A program made the position numbers and the translations under genes. This document shows positions 7,263 to 14,478 of a DNA stretch of 15,724 nt, piece after piece; the stretch's first letter is position 1, and each line of letters begins with the position of its first letter. Below the pieces are notes generated by a model, which made no database searches, had not been told where the DNA came from, and was given only the letters and a program-made list of their open reading frames with translations. The stretch is from CAZLBC01 sp964557575 (lineage in GTDB: Bacteria > Planctomycetota > Phycisphaerae > SM23-33), in the NCBI GenBank assembly GCA_964557575.1, contig CAZLBC010000102.1, forward strand, positions 1-15,724. The letters run 5' to 3'.

Positions 7263-8300
7263 TCAAAAACGATATTTAAGAAAACGACTGCCGTAGGTTT
7301 TGGCCTTGCTCGGGTTTCGAGACAACCACCAGCTGCAAGCCTCCTTGTAAGCTTCTTCGTCAAGAACAACTTCTCCTATCCAGAATTCCGCACGTTCGTG
7401 CGAGAATCCGCGCTTAAAACGGAACAGGCTATCATTCGGATCATTTGTCAACCCGCCACCAAAATGCATGGCTTCATGCGTAGCAAGATAATAGCCTATA
7501 GCATGGTGGCGCAGCAAGCTTGCTACTCCGTCCCGCCTTGCTTGTCTATTGGATGCCGATAGATGGACATGCGCAAATCGTTTTGAATGCAGAGATAAAA
7601 GGCCGCCCTCACATTTTCCGTCTCTGAAAGCAAGATGGACGGCAAAGGCACCCGGCAGGAGGCGCGTGAAAGAAGTAAAGTATGACTGTTCGAACCTATA
7701 CATGTCTGACGCAGCCTTGCGTTGGATAAACGATGCATAGAGTTCTGCAAAAGCCTGAAGAGATCTAGCATCCTTTAAGGTCCGTACTTCCAAACCTCTC
7801 CGACGCGCTTTACGTATATTGTAGCGTGTATCTTTGCTATACTGCTTTAGTATTTCTTCCGCTGAATGACACAGTGTCAGCTTCACGGTCTCGCGCTGGA
7901 ACTTGGTCTGTACCGTCGCCGGATCCGTGAAAACAACATTTTCCAGCATCGGGTGAAACCGTATGAACAACGCAACGCCGCCGCAAGATCGTGCGTCTTG
8001 AACAAAAGCATTCCAAGCGGCACTAATAAACGAAGAACAGTCATTCGTGGTCAAGGGTCCGCCATATCCATATACCGTTTCCGCATCCCACTTTTCATGC
8101 AGCGGGCCAGGCATGGGTTTGCGCAGATACGGCAAGAAAAAGACATCGTCATCTGATTCATAGACAAAGCAGGAGGCACAATCCTGCGGCTTCGTACGAG
8201 CAAGCGTGTGGTATCCAGATTCAAAATAAACATCCCACAGGCCCAGTCGTGCAAATTGTTCCCGCGCTTCTTGCCAAATACGCTCCGTATGCTCATCCAT
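7263..8300 (-). CDS. FemAB-like GNAT acyltransferase (BioF2-like / Acetyltransf_6)
   Basis: Predicted to transfer an acyl or aminoacyl group to an amine; cytoplasmic, 345 residues. Seen: N-terminal half with LPYLRKPMPGP and YGYGGP (77-82), then the signature RYNIRKARRRGLEV (159-172), then the second GNAT domain with MYRFEQSYFTSF and AHVHLSASNRQARRDGVASLLRHHAIGYY, a layout known from FemAB-type tandem-GNAT proteins. ATG 8300 overlaps the NeuB stop by one base (TGATG) with GGGAAGA upstream; a GTG at 8303 is possible. The classical legionaminic pathway acetylates the new 4-amino group with LegH, a left-handed beta-helix enzyme not seen in this window, so this protein is my candidate for that step, perhaps with a different acyl donor. 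Alternatives: peptide-bridge type aminoacyl transfer, or an exopolysaccharide-linked acyltransferase of unknown substrate. Confidence 0.82.
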   Translation of the reverse strand: MDEHTERIWQEAREQFARLGLWDVYFESGYHTLARTKPQDCASCFVYESDDDVFFLPYLRKPMPGPLHEKWDAETVYGYGGPLTTNDCSSFISAAWNAFVQDARSCGGVALFIRFHPMLENVVFTDPATVQTKFQRETVKLTLCHSAEEILKQYSKDTRYNIRKARRRGLEVRTLKDARSLQAFAELYASFIQRKAASDMYRFEQSYFTSFTRLLPGAFAVHLAFRDGKCEGGLLSLHSKRFAHVHLSASNRQARRDGVASLLRHHAIGYYLATHEAMHFGGGLTNDPNDSLFRFKRGFSHERAEFWIGEVVLDEEAYKEACSWWLSRNPSKAKTYGSRFLKYRF

Positions 8301-9343
8301 CACTGAATATCTTCCCAGGTTATGGGTTCATCCGCCTGAAGGTCACGGTTAAGACGAAAACCGCTCAGAAGCTCCGCTTGGTAAGGTTCAATCCCGCGGT
8401 ACGGACGTTTTGCCGTAAGCATTTCCGATCGCAGAATCGTGCCTTTTGCCAATGGGCTGGCGGCTACCACACCCCTTCTTATCCCATAGAGGTTTTGTTC
8501 TTCAGAGGGGGTACGCTGCTTGATGCCGTCACCTAACATGATTTCGGTTTTCCGAACGCTATGAACCATTGCTGACAATTCCGAAGGTTCCAGCGAAGCT
8601 GCATGATCCGGACCCGGCATTTCACGATCAAGCGTGAAGTGTTTCTCTAGAACCACGGCCCCTAATCCTACCGCAGCAATAGCAGCCTCGGTACCTTCCG
8701 AATGATCAGAAAAACCGACGGGGACATGGAAAGCTTCTCTCAACGTGACCATGGCCCGAAGATTAACCTCTGCAGCTGGAGCCGGATACTGACTTGTGCA
8801 ATGCAGTAAAACGAATTTGGGTGTCCGGCCACGCCGAAGTATCTCCACGCAGCGTTCCACTTCTCCAAGGTTGCTGAGTCCGGTCGATAAAAGAACCGGC
8901 TGTTTTAACGCGGCTACCTGTTCGACGAATTCGAGATTGGTAATCTCGGTCGAACCAATCTTAACGGCCGGTACTTCCAGTTCAGCCGCTAGAAATCTCA
9001 AACTCTCCAAACCGTCCGGCGTCGAGAGGAAGGTTATGCCGATCTCGCGGCAGTAATCTGAAATCGTGTGGAAATGCTCATATGAAAGACACATAGACCG
9101 TGAAACATCGAAGCGCGTTGTATCGGCCTCCACCCGCTCATCGAGGTACGGGACTTTAACCGCAAATCGTCCTGTGCACTCTCCTTCTCGCCAAGTCTGA
9201 AACTTTACCGCATCAGCACCTGCTTCATGGGCAGCATCGCAAAGCCGCAGGGCAGTATCAACATCACCGTTATGATTCACTCCCGCTTCAGCCACAATCA
9301 TGACTTTGTTTTCAGCAAGATCAAAATCGGCATCTTTGCTCAT
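8300..9343 (-). CDS. neuB: nonulosonic acid synthase (NeuB/LegI family) with SAF domain
   Basis: Condenses a six-carbon 2-acetamido sugar with phosphoenolpyruvate to the nine-carbon nonulosonate; cytoplasmic. Seen: TIM-barrel part with VAEAGVNHNGD (17-27), AGADAVKFQTW (41-51), KIGSTEITN, LLSTGLSNL, LHCTSQYPAP, GFSDHSEGTEAA (metal-binding His) and VVLEKHFTLDREMPGPDHAASLEP; then a C-terminal SAF/antifreeze-like domain with RRGVVAASPLAKGTIL and RPYRGIEP. Length 347 is that of the family. ATG 9343 overlaps the NeuC-type stop by four bases (ATGA) with GGAG about eight bases upstream. Because the operon has LegB, LegC and PtmE relatives, a 2,4-diacylamido-6-deoxymannose substrate (LegI role) is more likely than ManNAc (sialic acid). 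PseI is less likely because no PseG or PseB relative is present. Confidence 0.95.
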   Translation of the reverse strand: MSKDADFDLAENKVMIVAEAGVNHNGDVDTALRLCDAAHEAGADAVKFQTWREGECTGRFAVKVPYLDERVEADTTRFDVSRSMCLSYEHFHTISDYCREIGITFLSTPDGLESLRFLAAELEVPAVKIGSTEITNLEFVEQVAALKQPVLLSTGLSNLGEVERCVEILRRGRTPKFVLLHCTSQYPAPAAEVNLRAMVTLREAFHVPVGFSDHSEGTEAAIAAVGLGAVVLEKHFTLDREMPGPDHAASLEPSELSAMVHSVRKTEIMLGDGIKQRTPSEEQNLYGIRRGVVAASPLAKGTILRSEMLTAKRPYRGIEPYQAELLSGFRLNRDLQADEPITWEDIQ

Positions 9344-10512
9344 ATGTCAAACTCCAGATCGACAAACCGTTTATGCAAAAGGTCATTGCGCGTTTTCCTT
9401 CTCAGGAGGGACTTTAGTTGTTTCACGATACGGGGCGATGCTTTCATGTCTCCATAAGGATTCTCGATTGATTCACTAGTATATCCCTTTGCGGCTTGTA
9501 TGGCCGTGCTGATTGCGGTACGCTTGACATCTGCTTGGATCACATTCTGCGACAAGATTCGCCCTGCTTGCCTATCGCCGATATTCACTGCCGGTAAAGC
9601 AAAAGATGGTGCTTCAACAATGCCGCTTGATGAATTGCCTATAATCATCACGGCATGCTTCATCAAGCTTAGGAAACGCCGGCCCCCCAAGCTCCGAAAT
9701 ATCTTCCGACGCTTCGGCGCGGCGCCTACAAACTCGTTGAGTACGTCAATTATCTCCGCACTCCCCGCATCCGCATTAGGATATGTCACGACATACTGAA
9801 ATTCATGTTCACCCAAGGCTGCAATAAGTTGTTCCGCAGATTTCCTAACTTCGTCTGGGTGTTGAGTGGCCGGATGATAGGCTACAATTGCTGTAGGTTG
9901 AGCCAGATCAATACCTAAATCTCGCGAAAGAGTACTGCGGTCAATTATCTTCATCTCACCGATAAGATCTAGCGAGGGTGAGCCGGTGACTACGATCCGC
10001 CATGATTCTTCACCTAACTGTTGAACACGCCGTGCAAAAGACTTATGTGCAACGAAATGCAGATGTGCGGCTTTGGTTATCATATGGCGCACCTGATCGT
10101 CGATAGCGCCTTCAGTGAGTTCCCCTCCACAAAGATGCAACAACGGGATATGCTGACAAACACATACGATCGCCACAGCCAGTAACTCGGCCCGATCACC
10201 AAGTATCAGGACCATATCCGGTTCAAGCCTGCAAAACAACTCGGCCAATTCAAGTGTGCCGATACCAATTGATTTTGAAATCCCGACAGCGGAATCGGAA
10301 GAGACCAGCATCTCGACCTCGGCTGCCGGCTCAAAGCCGTCGGCGCGGATGCGTTCGATCGTGTAACCGTGAACGGGCGAAAGGTGCATGTGAGCAGCAA
10401 CAAGCTGTAGTTCTACCTCGTCATCGTTTTCCAAAAAACGCAAGAGACATGAGAGCCGGTCATATTCAGAGCGCGTACCGGTGAAAACACATAATTTCAA
10501 ACCGTGCTTCAT
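9340..10512 (-). CDS. neuC: hydrolysing nucleotide-sugar 2-epimerase (NeuC/LegG family)
   Basis: Predicted to hydrolyse the nucleotide and invert C2, converting the 2,4-diacylamido-6-deoxyglucose nucleotide into free 6-deoxymannose sugar for the synthase; cytoplasmic. Seen: GTRSEYDRL at 12-20, VLILGDRAELLAVA at 101-114, HLCGGELTEGAIDDQVRHMITKAAHLHF at 126-152 and a C-terminal GNSSSGIVEAPSFALPAVNIGDRQAGR that contacts the nucleotide, in standard order. Length 390 fits. ATG 10512 lies three bases after the upstream TAG with GGAAAG before it; its stop overlaps the neuB start by four bases. This enzyme type separates this route from the pseudaminic pathway, whose PseG does not epimerise. Whether the leaving group is GDP (as in C. 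jejuni LegG) or UDP cannot be read from sequence. Confidence 0.94.
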   Translation of the reverse strand: MKHGLKLCVFTGTRSEYDRLSCLLRFLENDDEVELQLVAAHMHLSPVHGYTIERIRADGFEPAAEVEMLVSSDSAVGISKSIGIGTLELAELFCRLEPDMVLILGDRAELLAVAIVCVCQHIPLLHLCGGELTEGAIDDQVRHMITKAAHLHFVAHKSFARRVQQLGEESWRIVVTGSPSLDLIGEMKIIDRSTLSRDLGIDLAQPTAIVAYHPATQHPDEVRKSAEQLIAALGEHEFQYVVTYPNADAGSAEIIDVLNEFVGAAPKRRKIFRSLGGRRFLSLMKHAVMIIGNSSSGIVEAPSFALPAVNIGDRQAGRILSQNVIQADVKRTAISTAIQAAKGYTSESIENPYGDMKASPRIVKQLKSLLRRKTRNDLLHKRFVDLEFDI

Positions 10513-10515
10513 AAT

Positions 10516-11913
10516 CTAAGTCTTTCCATACTTCGACGTATCCAATGCCTGATCCATGTAACGGAATTTGCCGATACGACTACGGGCGAGCTTCTCGACA
10601 AATGAGATTTCGACCCGGAAACGTCCTGCTAAGATTGAACTAAAAGCATTATTAAGACGTTCTGCCATCGCTGTTTCCGTCTCCTGCACATCTGGTTCTC
10701 GGACAACTTTGAAAATCAATGCCCCCGGCTTTTCCTGGCGAACCTGAAATTGCCGGATACCTTTCCAATCCATGTCGTTGTAGTTGAAAACAGCTGGCGC
10801 GATAGGGATCATGTTTCCGTATGAGTCGACAGCATAATCCTGTACACGCCCTTCAATGCTTGATAAAAGCCGAAACGGCCTGCCGCAGGAACACATTCCA
10901 CCTGCATACACGCCAATGTCCATCGTCCGGTACCGAATCAGGGGAAACACGTAATTATTCAAACCCGTAACCACAATCTCGCCCTTTTTACCGTCTTGAT
11001 TCACAGGCTTTCCGCTATCGTTCAAAAGCTCCAAAACACCCACGTGGGGAAGTACGTGCAGGTAACGCGAATGGCGGCATGAGAAACAGACGCAGCATCC
11101 CTCCGTATGTCCGTATACATGAAAGACTCTGCATCCGAATACAGACTCCATTAAGTCGCGTTGACCGGGGGGAAGAACCTCACCATCCAGGAAAATGCCG
11201 CGTAAACCCAAATCCACCGAGAGAACCAAGTCATGCAATTCCTTGGCTAATGGAAACAATGCAGAAGGTCGAGAGTGAATGTATTCGGGACCGAAATCCT
11301 GTATCGCTTTCAAATACAATGGGGCGGTATCGCGTGCGATGTGATAGCAAGACATAACCAGTTTACGCTTATCCGCGACGTACCAATAATGTCCTTTCGC
11401 CAATCGTTCACTAGGGATCTGGTCCCCGTAGATGCGTACGCTTTTATGGCCGAAAATACTCAGACCCGCCACGCTCATGTAGTATTCCGTATTTGCCTTG
11501 TCCCGAGACATGTGAGGAAGATTCATGTAGACTGTAAGGGGCATTCCGGTACTCCCCCCCGTACTGCGGTGCACCAGATTCTCTTTCGCCACACCATACG
11601 GGATAAAATCATCATAGTTGTGTTGTACATCTTGCTTAGTGAGAAGAGGAAGCTTGGCAACGTCGGAGGTAGATTGGAAATCGCGCATCGTAAGCTCTTG
11701 CGATTTGAATAGGCGCACATAATAAGGAACATGTTTACTGACATAACCAAGCAAGCGACGCAAACGACGCAACTGGTCTTGCTCGATTCTCTCTCGAGAC
11801 CACCACTGTGAGCGTTGAAGGTGGGCCACCCTTGCTTTGAAAATATGTGTCTCGAGAGGTCCCGGAGACAAAAAACTGTTGTTCTGGGGTCGCCTGACTA
11901 CCATATCGTCCAT
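10516..11913 (-). CDS. adenylate-forming enzyme, CapK/PaaK-like (phenylacetate-CoA ligase family)
   Basis: Predicted to activate a carboxylic acid as acyl-AMP and pass it to CoA or another acceptor; cytoplasmic, 465 residues. Seen: ATP-binding loop STGGSTGMPL at 117-126, FLDGEVLPPGQRDLM near 241-255, the A5-type YGHTEG at 267-272, RYRTMDIG at 327-334 and the hinge EGRVQDY near 354-360; the C-terminus ends with SRIGKFRYM, with the lysine in the place of the A10 lysine. Cysteines cluster at 273, 274, 276 and 279 (with His281) and at 341 and 343, suggesting a metal-binding knuckle. CapK-type proteins are common in polysaccharide clusters, mostly with unknown function. The start overlaps the SDR stop by 16 bases at ATG 11913; ATG 11904 is equally possible. 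I infer a role making the acyl donor for the FemAB-like protein. Confidence 0.85.
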   Translation of the reverse strand: MDDMVVRRPQNNSFLSPGPLETHIFKARVAHLQRSQWWSRERIEQDQLRRLRRLLGYVSKHVPYYVRLFKSQELTMRDFQSTSDVAKLPLLTKQDVQHNYDDFIPYGVAKENLVHRSTGGSTGMPLTVYMNLPHMSRDKANTEYYMSVAGLSIFGHKSVRIYGDQIPSERLAKGHYWYVADKRKLVMSCYHIARDTAPLYLKAIQDFGPEYIHSRPSALFPLAKELHDLVLSVDLGLRGIFLDGEVLPPGQRDLMESVFGCRVFHVYGHTEGCCVCFSCRHSRYLHVLPHVGVLELLNDSGKPVNQDGKKGEIVVTGLNNYVFPLIRYRTMDIGVYAGGMCSCGRPFRLLSSIEGRVQDYAVDSYGNMIPIAPAVFNYNDMDWKGIRQFQVRQEKPGALIFKVVREPDVQETETAMAERLNNAFSSILAGRFRVEISFVEKLARSRIGKFRYMDQALDTSKYGKT

Positions 11914-12707
11914 CCACCATCCACGACCAAATTGTGACCGGTAACATAAGAAGAAAGGTCCGAAGCAAGATAGGCTATCGCACCCTTGACATCTTCCTCT
12001 ATGGCCATGCGTCTCAAGGGTGTGCGATCACAGTATCGTTCCTGAAATTGTCTTGGCTGTCTGCGGCGCACACCGCCAGGGGAAATAGCGTTGACGCGAA
12101 CTTCCGGCGCCAAGACTGTCGCCAAATACCGCGTTAGTTGAACAAGACCACCCTTGCCCGCATGGTACCCCGCAGAGTTCGACATCGAGGTTCCCTCGTA
12201 CAACCGCATATCAGGACCTACCATCCCATAGATCGATGAAAGTAGTATCACCGTGCCGTGACCCGATGCACATAAGGCCGAACGAGCATTTTGCACAAGC
12301 AGAAATGGAACCAATGTCGAAAGTTGAACGGCTCCCATGAATGGTTCGGCAGATTGTTTTCCAAAAGATACATGCCATCCTTCTTTACTCGTTGCTCCCG
12401 TATAGGAAGCACAATTTACGATGATATCCAATCTTCCGCATCGATTGAGAGTTTCGTCAACCAAAGATTTCGGCGCGCCGGGCTCTTCCAGATTCAGATC
12501 AAGCGTAATGATATTCCTATGATGAGACTCACCTGCCGCAAGCAATCGGCGCCTTTCCTCCAAGGAGTCCGCGTTGAGGTCACTAATCACAAGATCACAT
12601 CCCTTTTCCAGCAACGCCTCCGACACAGCATGTGCAATATGGCCTGCCCCCCCGGTGATCAGGGCACAACGCCCATCGAGGTCCGACAACTCAGCTAATG
12701 TTCTCAC
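11898..12707 (-). CDS. short-chain dehydrogenase/reductase, PtmA-like by context
   Basis: Classical SDR oxidoreductase using NAD(P), acting on an unknown sugar or sugar precursor; cytoplasmic, 269 residues. Seen: cofactor-binding TGGAGHI at 18-24, ISDLNADSLEE (an acidic residue after strand two suggests NAD preference), IVNCAS at about 96-101, catalytic Ser near 157-158, YHAGK with Tyr181 and Lys185, AISPGGVRRRQP, and a C-terminal VVDGGWTIW. The start is GTG 12707, forming a GTGA four-base overlap with the cytidylyltransferase stop, with AGGGG seven bases upstream. In Campylobacter an SDR named PtmA lies directly beside the CMP-legionaminate synthetase (PtmB), the same pairing as here. PtmA's exact reaction is not certain to me, so no symbol is given. 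Fatty-acid or alcohol SDRs have the same motifs. Confidence 0.88.
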   Translation of the reverse strand: MRTLAELSDLDGRCALITGGAGHIAHAVSEALLEKGCDLVISDLNADSLEERRRLLAAGESHHRNIITLDLNLEEPGAPKSLVDETLNRCGRLDIIVNCASYTGATSKEGWHVSFGKQSAEPFMGAVQLSTLVPFLLVQNARSALCASGHGTVILLSSIYGMVGPDMRLYEGTSMSNSAGYHAGKGGLVQLTRYLATVLAPEVRVNAISPGGVRRRQPRQFQERYCDRTPLRRMAIEEDVKGAIAYLASDLSSYVTGHNLVVDGGWTIW

Positions 12708-13456
12708 GATTCGCCCCTTTCATCCGGTAGCCACGGCAGCTTGAAATAACCGCTTTTGATCAGAGCTTCGGCACGGTTAAATTCCTCAAGATTATCAATG
12801 TGAATGCTTGCGGATGCCGACAATTCCAGGGGCAACATGCGTCCGCCTCGCCAAGTGGTTCCTTCCGTTCGGCGAACATAGCCAGCGTCCCACAAGTATA
12901 ACGCGGCATTGATTTGAAACACCTCGGGTACCTCTTGGCGACATTTGTAGCGGCTACTTCCCTCAAAAAGTACTTCCAACCATCCATCGTCAACTTTCCA
13001 GCTATTCCATAGAGGATTGATTTCAGGCTGACATACGCCGATGACACCATCCGCCTGATCCGTGCTTTTGAGCAGTTCATATGCGTTACGTATAATCTCT
13101 TGGCGGCATCCAACGCAGGTGGGATCAAGAAGCAAGAGTGCCTCATAATTCACATTCTGAGCCTGTTCCATCTCAAATAACGCATGTCGTAAAACCGGCC
13201 ACATTGCAGTATCATCCCGAGCGAGTTCCGCCGGTCTCAAGAACGGGACATCTGCACCATAGGACCTTGCGACGGCGGCGATTTCCTCCGAGTCAGTAGA
13301 CACGATCGGTCGCACAAAGTCCTTCAGTAAATCAGCCAGCCGAATCGTGTGTGCAATTAACGGCATACCAACCAAGGGCCGTATATTCTTTTTTGATAGG
13401 CCTTTAGATCCACCGCGCGCCGGTATCACTGCGAGAACAGGCTTTTCTCCACTCAT
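12704..13456 (-). CDS. neuA: CMP-nonulosonate cytidylyltransferase (NeuA/LegF/PtmB family)
   Basis: Activates the nonulosonic acid with CTP to the CMP-sugar, the donor for glycosyltransferases; Mg-dependent, cytoplasmic. Seen: N-terminal IPARGGSKGLSKKNIRPL at 11-28 (the CTP-binding signature), PLIAHTIRLA, VSTDSEEIAAVARSYGADVPFLRPAELARDDT, LLLLDPTCV and the C-terminal SASIHIDNLEEFNRAEALI. ATG 13456 (MSGEKPVLAVIPARGG, 250 residues) is chosen because it gives the four-base ATGA overlap with the upstream stop and has GAGGAAA upstream; an extension to 13492 would add 12 residues inside the upstream gene. The LDPTC stretch, where related enzymes usually have LQPTSP, is a variation at a position near the substrate and may reflect a modified sugar. 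No C-terminal esterase or phosphatase domain is present. Confidence 0.93.
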   Translation of the reverse strand: MSGEKPVLAVIPARGGSKGLSKKNIRPLVGMPLIAHTIRLADLLKDFVRPIVSTDSEEIAAVARSYGADVPFLRPAELARDDTAMWPVLRHALFEMEQAQNVNYEALLLLDPTCVGCRQEIIRNAYELLKSTDQADGVIGVCQPEINPLWNSWKVDDGWLEVLFEGSSRYKCRQEVPEVFQINAALYLWDAGYVRRTEGTTWRGGRMLPLELSASASIHIDNLEEFNRAEALIKSGYFKLPWLPDERGES

Positions 13457-14478
13457 GATGCTTTTTCCTCTCTGCCCGATCGAGTCGAGCACCGTGCAGC
13501 ATCACAGATCGATACGGCTTTCAAGCCATCTTCGCCTGTTGCCAACCGTTCATCTGCCTGTTTTGAATCGGCCGTGAGAAATGCCCAGTCTTCAGCCAAC
13601 AGTCTTTCTTCAAGAGTTTGGGAATGCGCGTGTACTTCCGGGCTACCTTGTGAGGCCAATTTGACAACCTCACCCGTGACACCATCCCACGTCAGCGTTC
13701 CTTGATTCCCGCAAATGCGCATGCGTCGCCATGGAGGTGACGACAGATAGTCGAGCGACACGAAAACAAACGCCCCCATCTGCGACGTCCACAGGAATTG
13801 AGCTTGTTCGTCCGAATCAATGCCCAGGCGTGCCGTGTTCCGTACTCTACCATACACCTCTTCGGGCCATCCGAATAGCCAACCCGCATAATCAATCTCA
13901 TGAATTAAATCCCGCAAGACACCTCCCTCATCCGCTCGAGCAGAGTAGCTTTCCCTGTATGGCCTGTGCGGACGCCAATCAGGTAGATATGACTGACATT
14001 CAATCCTGACACTGTGCAGATCACCTATACTGGGCAATAATGCTCGACACGTGTTCATGGACTCTGAGAAACGCAATATACAGCCAACCCACAGCTGTTT
14101 CTGCTCCCGATGAACCGCTTCCAAACAGCGCGCACACTGCTTTACATCAGCAGCCATCGGCTTTTCAACCAGGATATCGCATCCATGCTTCGCTGCTGCC
14201 TCAACGTCTCCAGGATGTCGACTTGTATCCGTGGCGATGATGGCATGTGTGGCCCCCCAAGCGCTTGCTGCTTCCCAATCCGGAATCACAGTATAACCGA
14301 GTTCGGTAAGTTCATCTTGTCGCGTCTTGCGCATCGGCATTGCAGCTAAAGCAATTTCGTCAGATCCCGACAGCACTTTCAAGTGCCGCGATCCAATGGA
14401 ACCTGTGCCCACCACAACGCAACGAATATCCACTTCATCGATATCGTGTTCTAAAGATCTCCGCCTCACAACATTCAT
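13453..14478 (-). CDS. Gfo/Idh/MocA family NAD(P)-dependent oxidoreductase
   Basis: Predicted sugar or sugar-derivative oxidoreductase; cytoplasmic, 341 residues. Seen: Rossmann motif VVVGTGSIGSRHL with GTGSIG at 24-29, the family-defining EKPM with lysine at about 106, and a C-terminal alpha/beta domain with GGVLRDLIHEIDYAGWLFG, where His193 occupies the usual catalytic His position. The first 17 residues, rich in Arg and Asp, precede the fold and may be non-conserved. ATG 14478 overlaps the sulfotransferase stop by four bases (ATGA). Directly upstream of the cytidylyltransferase, a Gfo/Idh enzyme could either supply an unusual precursor or oxidise/reduce the nonulosonate; the sequence does not decide. 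The C-terminus (about residues 325-341, Arg/Ser/Glu-rich) looks like a tail. Confidence 0.88.
   Translation of the reverse strand: MNVVRRRSLEHDIDEVDIRCVVVGTGSIGSRHLKVLSGSDEIALAAMPMRKTRQDELTELGYTVIPDWEAASAWGATHAIIATDTSRHPGDVEAAAKHGCDILVEKPMAADVKQCARCLEAVHREQKQLWVGCILRFSESMNTCRALLPSIGDLHSVRIECQSYLPDWRPHRPYRESYSARADEGGVLRDLIHEIDYAGWLFGWPEEVYGRVRNTARLGIDSDEQAQFLWTSQMGAFVFVSLDYLSSPPWRRMRICGNQGTLTWDGVTGEVVKLASQGSPEVHAHSQTLEERLLAEDWAFLTADSKQADERLATGEDGLKAVSICDAARCSTRSGREEKAS

Noticed and set aside
11275..11712. Plus-strand 145-codon frame opposite the CapK-like gene
   Set aside because: It lies fully within a motif-supported gene on the other strand and has no recognisable features.
13457..13492. 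N-terminal extension of the cytidylyltransferase
   Set aside because: ATG 13456 places the IPARGGSKG signature at the usual distance and forms an ATGA overlap; the extension lies within the Gfo/Idh gene.
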